Source: JAAFIP01 sp963775085 (GTDB lineage Bacteria; Pseudomonadota; Gammaproteobacteria; Burkholderiales; Burkholderiaceae_C). Taken from it: DNA of 64,000 nt. The stretch covers positions 1,035,051-1,099,050 of the forward strand of contig CAVZHO010000002.1 of the NCBI GenBank assembly GCA_963775085.1, given 5' to 3'. The notes beneath the pieces were generated by a model. The model did not search any database, had not been told where the DNA came from, and was given only the letters and a program-made list of their open reading frames with translations. A program made the translations under genes and the position numbers. How positions within the stretch are numbered: the first letter of the stretch is position 1; each line of letters starts with the position of its first letter. Shown piece by piece: positions 61,217 through 64,000 of the stretch.

Positions 61217-61457
61217 CGCCTCCCCGGAGACTACAAAACAAAGACGATCAACGAGGGTTGGCAAGCGGCCGGTGAAGACCTTGTGCTGCAAAAATCCTAC
61301 GCGAACACGCGAATACCTCAGTAGCGATCCTGAGACCGTGAGCGCGCCTCGCTACAGATTTTTCATCCCAAGCCCGTTCACCACCCGCCAAACTGGCCGC
61401 ATGGTGCGCGGCGATTAAAACCCGCTTTCCACATGATTTCACCTTTAAAATATGTCC

Positions 61458-61501
61458 AGAGTCTTTATCAATAGGACGTAAGCAGTTTTTAAAAATGTAA
61501 C
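61458..61501 (+). repeat. dispersed repeat at the border of the accessory segment
   Basis: AGAGTCTTTATCAATAGGAC then GTAAGCAGTTTTTAAAAATG has the first stem and core, with the second hairpin eroded. Confidence 0.75.
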
Positions 61502-61539
61502 GAATTTAACTAAAACAAGCCTGTCCATCGCAGGAGGTT

Positions 61540-61635
61540 GTGCGGATTTCTTTTGAAATGGATTGGCAATCTAAATATGATGTTCAGTATCCATTTGACA
61601 CGTCTATTCCAATGCTTAAGCAAAAAATTCCATGA
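61540..61635 (+). CDS. possible short peptide coupled to the PIN-like gene
   Basis: A frame of 31 codons from GTG 61540 (VRISFEMDWQSKYDVQYPFD, ending PMLKQKIP) stops at TGA 61633-61635, overlapping the next gene's ATG by ATGA. AGGAGG at 61532-61537 is too near the GTG but well placed for an ATT at 61546; ATG 61558 is another start. The coupling suggests a leader peptide or the end of a lost gene. No family is recognised. Confidence 0.4.
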   Translation: MRISFEMDWQSKYDVQYPFDTSIPMLKQKIP

Positions 61636-62450
61636 CTGCAAAGCCTGTACGAGTGTTACTTGACAATGGCATTATCGGCGCCGCCGAACTTGCCGAAATT
61701 GCAAAACAAGAAAAGACTCTGAATTGGGGTGGCACATCAACAACTCTAGAATTAACTGGCTATAAAAAAAAGAAGCCCGCAGCTGATGCCCCTACACAAC
61801 TAGAAGTGGATGCAATTGTCACTATCAGCCGCTTAATTAGAGAGGGCGTTATTGCGGCCTATAGCTACACCGAACTAAGATTTGAATCGCTTAGGGGCAA
61901 TAGTCCCATCAGGGCATTTCATTCGCTAAAGGGCTGTGATATTTTAGATTGCTTGGATCCGATTGTGCGGAGCAAATTTAGACAAACGGAAAATTTATTT
62001 GAACATATTTCTAAGGGTGGCAAAAAGGACAAAAAGCGAAACAATGATGTTGGCGATCATGGTCAAATTCTTTTTTTTGAATGGCTATTACACCTTGATG
62101 AAAATGACATTCAAACAATCTTGAATCATGTCCACCTTACCCAATTTGAAAAAGATAGTTTTCAACAGCTAGACCGCTTCAAGTTCATTTGTAATAGTCT
62201 TAACTCGCCAGAGAACTACCCTGATGCATTTCATCTATGGACTGCAGAGCGAAATAATATGGATTACTTTCTTACTTTAGAGAAAACACTCCCGAATAGC
62301 GCTGCTAATATGGCACAAAGCAAAAAGCAAGAGCACCAATCACAGGTGACAGTGCTGAGACCAAGCTCCTTATTGAATTTACTTGGCGTCGCCAATCTAG
62401 ATGAATCACCAATTGAGCCTGATCGGTTCTACAATTTATTGCAAGGTTGA
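61632..62450 (+). CDS. PIN-like nuclease candidate
   Basis: The 272-residue protein is AT-rich in sequence and not a family I can name. It has PIN-style spacing of acids: Asp11 in VRVLLDNGIIGAAE, Glu81 in AYSYTELRFE, Asp198 and Asp211 in PDAFHLWTAERNNMDYFLTL, where the last part resembles the DAxxxAxAxxxADYFLT motif near the C-terminal end of PIN domains. The middle (about 95-180) would be an insertion relative to a minimal PIN fold. If right it would be an RNA-cleaving toxin or defence effector. It is first of three genes read in one direction in the accessory segment; the PIN call is inference. Confidence 0.5.
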   Translation: MTAKPVRVLLDNGIIGAAELAEIAKQEKTLNWGGTSTTLELTGYKKKKPAADAPTQLEVDAIVTISRLIREGVIAAYSYTELRFESLRGNSPIRAFHSLKGCDILDCLDPIVRSKFRQTENLFEHISKGGKKDKKRNNDVGDHGQILFFEWLLHLDENDIQTILNHVHLTQFEKDSFQQLDRFKFICNSLNSPENYPDAFHLWTAERNNMDYFLTLEKTLPNSAANMAQSKKQEHQSQVTVLRPSSLLNLLGVANLDESPIEPDRFYNLLQG

Positions 62451-62520
62451 AATAGCGAATACATTCGGTGATTTCAGGCTGGGAAACATCAATTCTTAGA
62501 ACTTACTGGGGGGTCTTTTA

Positions 62521-63138
62521 GTGGAATTACTTGCAATAATCGCCGCAATCGCCGCAATCGCCGCTTTTGTTTACTATCTGCGTTCGCGCAGAGAGCCGAA
62601 GGTCAGCCTCGCGCACCTTCCCGCGCGATTCGTCGTCTTTGATCTTGAAACAACTGGCTTAGATCCGGAAAAGCACGAGATCATTGAGTTCGGAGCTATT
62701 CGCGTCAATCGTGACTCAATCAACCACGAAACTTTTCAGTCACTCGTCAAACCATCCAAAAAAGTCCCAAAGAAAATCACAGAGCTAACCGGAATTAATC
62801 AAACCATGCTTGACACGGACGGTGAGTCAATTGATTCTGCTCTAAGACAGTTCTTGAGTTTTGTTGGTGAATTGCATCTCGTGTCATTCAACGCCGACTT
62901 CGATATGGCATTTCTAAAAAATGCTGCTGCTAAACAATCTATTTCTATTGGCAATCCTGTGTCATGCGCGCTAAAAATGTCGCGCCGCGCATGGCCTGGG
63001 CGCAAGAGCTATCGCCTCGCGGACTTGGCAAAGGACGGCAACTTGGGCAGTGACGGGACTCACCGCGCACTCGGCGACTGCCAAAGAGCACTGACTGTCT
63101 ATACGGCTGCGGCATCGAAGCTCGGAACTGTCAAGTGA
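62521..63138 (+). CDS. membrane-anchored DEDDh 3'-5' exonuclease
   Basis: The 205-residue protein from GTG 62521 starts with one hydrophobic helix, MELLAIIAAIAAIAAFVYYL, then basic RSRR, predicting an inner-membrane anchor with a cytoplasmic domain. The DnaQ-type exonuclease has all catalytic residues: Asp41 and Glu43 in FDLETTG, Asp128 in NADFDMAFL, His181 and Asp186 in HRALGDC. Related soluble enzymes proofread DNA or degrade RNA; the anchor is unusual. It follows the PIN-like gene by 70 bp, with GGGGGG-type purines upstream as ribosome site. Confidence 0.85.
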   Translation: MELLAIIAAIAAIAAFVYYLRSRREPKVSLAHLPARFVVFDLETTGLDPEKHEIIEFGAIRVNRDSINHETFQSLVKPSKKVPKKITELTGINQTMLDTDGESIDSALRQFLSFVGELHLVSFNADFDMAFLKNAAAKQSISIGNPVSCALKMSRRAWPGRKSYRLADLAKDGNLGSDGTHRALGDCQRALTVYTAAASKLGTVK

Positions 63139-63181
63139 CAAGATCAAGACCTAAATCAGACATTAGGAGGCTAAGGTCACA

Positions 63182-63865
63182 ATGAAAACTGGTCTGCACA
63201 CCGAGAACGAATTTCTACCCACGCTCGGTCACGCATTGCGCTTCCGTGAATTGACTGAGACACTCAAACCGCTTGGCGACCTACAATCCTTCGCGACTGC
63301 AACATCCTTTTTTTGCGCGGCCTCGGTTGAAGCCGCAGCAAATGGTCTTTTGCAACTAGTTGGAGCAAGCAGCAAAGTGCTCGAACAGATTGATCGCTTC
63401 CCAGTCATCGACAAAATTGATTTAGTGGCAAATGCACGAGGCAAATCCATTGATCGTGGTGCGCGACCTGTGCAGCAAATGCAAGAGCTTATTCGAAGCC
63501 GTCATAGAATAGTTCATCCCAAAATATCAACTCGGAAGGTTGAGTTTGAAACATTTCCGGGCAATGAGCACTACGCCCGACAACATGTCGCCAAAGATTC
63601 TGTAATGACGGACGGAAGCGCTGAACGGGCGGCCGCAACGATGGCTGTACATGCCACTGTCGATTTTCTGAACTACGCCATAGCCGAGTTGCTTGTGCTT
63701 TCGCAGAGCGACGCGGAGTATTGCCTGGTTGGCGTAGGCCCGACCGAAGATAGGCGACCTATCTACCACATCGATTCCTTGAGGGTCCTCTTACGCTATC
63801 AGAGTCGCTTCGGGCGCGTAAGATTCATTGAGTTTCCAAACATTCCCGGTGAGGTCATCTCCTAA
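63182..63865 (+). CDS. HEPN-like protein of unknown function
   Basis: The 227-residue protein has AGGAGG followed by CTAAGGTCAC before its ATG. The first half is helical: FATATSFFCAASVEAAANGL, then LIRSRHRIVHPK with Arg107 and His112 in the R-x4-H arrangement of HEPN RNases. Proteins with this helix-VHPK pattern are often found in phage-defence or toxin contexts, but many are uncharacterised. The C-terminal half (about 140-227) is unrecognised. It is 43 bp after the exonuclease gene and probably in the same operon. HEPN assignment is inference; catalytic activity is not assured. Confidence 0.6.
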   Translation: MKTGLHTENEFLPTLGHALRFRELTETLKPLGDLQSFATATSFFCAASVEAAANGLLQLVGASSKVLEQIDRFPVIDKIDLVANARGKSIDRGARPVQQMQELIRSRHRIVHPKISTRKVEFETFPGNEHYARQHVAKDSVMTDGSAERAAATMAVHATVDFLNYAIAELLVLSQSDAEYCLVGVGPTEDRRPIYHIDSLRVLLRYQSRFGRVRFIEFPNIPGEVIS

Positions 63866-64000
63866 CTCAAACGATTGGCAGAAAGGTATGGCATCAAGTC
63901 TGGAATCCAGCATTTCGCTATAAGTGGTGGTCAATCACGCTCCAGAAAAGTGCATGGTAAGTACGCCACTTAGTCTTAGCCAATCACACACCAGAGAACC

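Larger units (their letters stand above)
61086..61539. other. 454-bp intergenic region with REP pair and gene remnants
   Basis: It holds an inverted REP pair (61133-61216), a dispersed-repeat copy (61458-61501), and a stretch after the REP pair (61219-61321, LPGDYKTKTINEGWQAAGED and onward) that reads like a decayed protein end. No intact gene is visible. It marks the passage from the GC-rich core to AT-richer accessory DNA. Confidence 0.5.

Noticed and set aside
61103..61324. 74-codon frame across the REP doublet
   Set aside because: Much of it is REP sequence read through; the remainder could be a decayed gene end but is not an intact gene.
1..64000. CRISPR arrays, tRNA or rRNA genes
   Set aside because: No regularly spaced repeat-spacer pattern and no tRNA or rRNA sequence was noticed; the dispersed repeats are irregularly spaced and in both orientations. 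A tRNAscan run was not possible.
63866..64000. Right-end sequence after the HEPN-like gene
   Set aside because: No gene start or RNA is recognisable in the last 135 bp; the operon may continue outside the window.

Overview
The window reads as chromosome of a betaproteobacterium of the order Burkholderiales, most like Comamonadaceae (Rhodoferax/Polaromonas type). This rests on gene content and protein style: an EarP/EF-P pair with Arg at position 32, hpnC-hpnD-hpnE squalene synthesis genes, a Bug-type (TctC) solute receptor beside a CoA-ligase cluster, an OmpR/EnvZ pair, and a high GC core. The genus is inferred; no database was searched.

Layout. 1-5.5 kb (minus): tartrate dehydrogenase (cut by the window edge), haloacetate-dehalogenase-like hydrolase, EamA exporter, pgsA, a TonB-C-like lipoprotein, uvrC. 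5.5-8.3 kb (plus): earP, efp, a LOG-family hydrolase. 8.3-14.8 kb: the hpnCDE operon, split between hpnD and hpnE by a 3.3 kb insertion that carries an adhesin fragment, an AT-rich unknown gene and an intact REP-associated transposase (RAYT), with inverted REP copies at its borders. 14.8-19.2 kb: dusA, queG, tsaE, amiC, dodecin. 19.5-27.8 kb: prkA-yeaH-spoVR, a small unknown gene, and a sensor kinase with its sigma-54 activator. 27.8-33.7 kb: amidohydrolase, crotonase, feruloyl-CoA-synthase-like ligase, Bug receptor, MarR, HxlR. 33.8-43.3 kb: FKBP, MipA, MFS, grpE-dnaK-TMEM175-like-dnaJ, FHA and SIMPL proteins, a small secreted protein. 43.5-50.7 kb: ompR-envZ, ispD-ispF, mfd (frameshifted). 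50.8-61.1 kb: lipoprotein, VapBC-like pair, serB, RND pump with adaptor, MFS, rmuC. 61.1-64 kb: an accessory segment, AT-rich in its first half, with a REP pair, a PIN-like protein, a membrane-anchored DEDDh exonuclease and a HEPN-like protein.

The strongest unexpected signal is a family of roughly 43 bp, two-hairpin repeats: 18 copies assigned in 64 kb, four of them degenerate. They lie between genes, at gene ends where they supply stop codons, and in frame inside at least six proteins, where they always fall in loops, linkers or signal peptides. In two exported proteins most of the signal peptide is repeat sequence. The behaviour recalls Rickettsia palindromic elements. A second family consists of GCGAAAAACGC-type long palindromes, including a perfect 42 bp inverted repeat between grpE and dnaK. 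A third is the RAYT/REP system that has broken the hopanoid operon.
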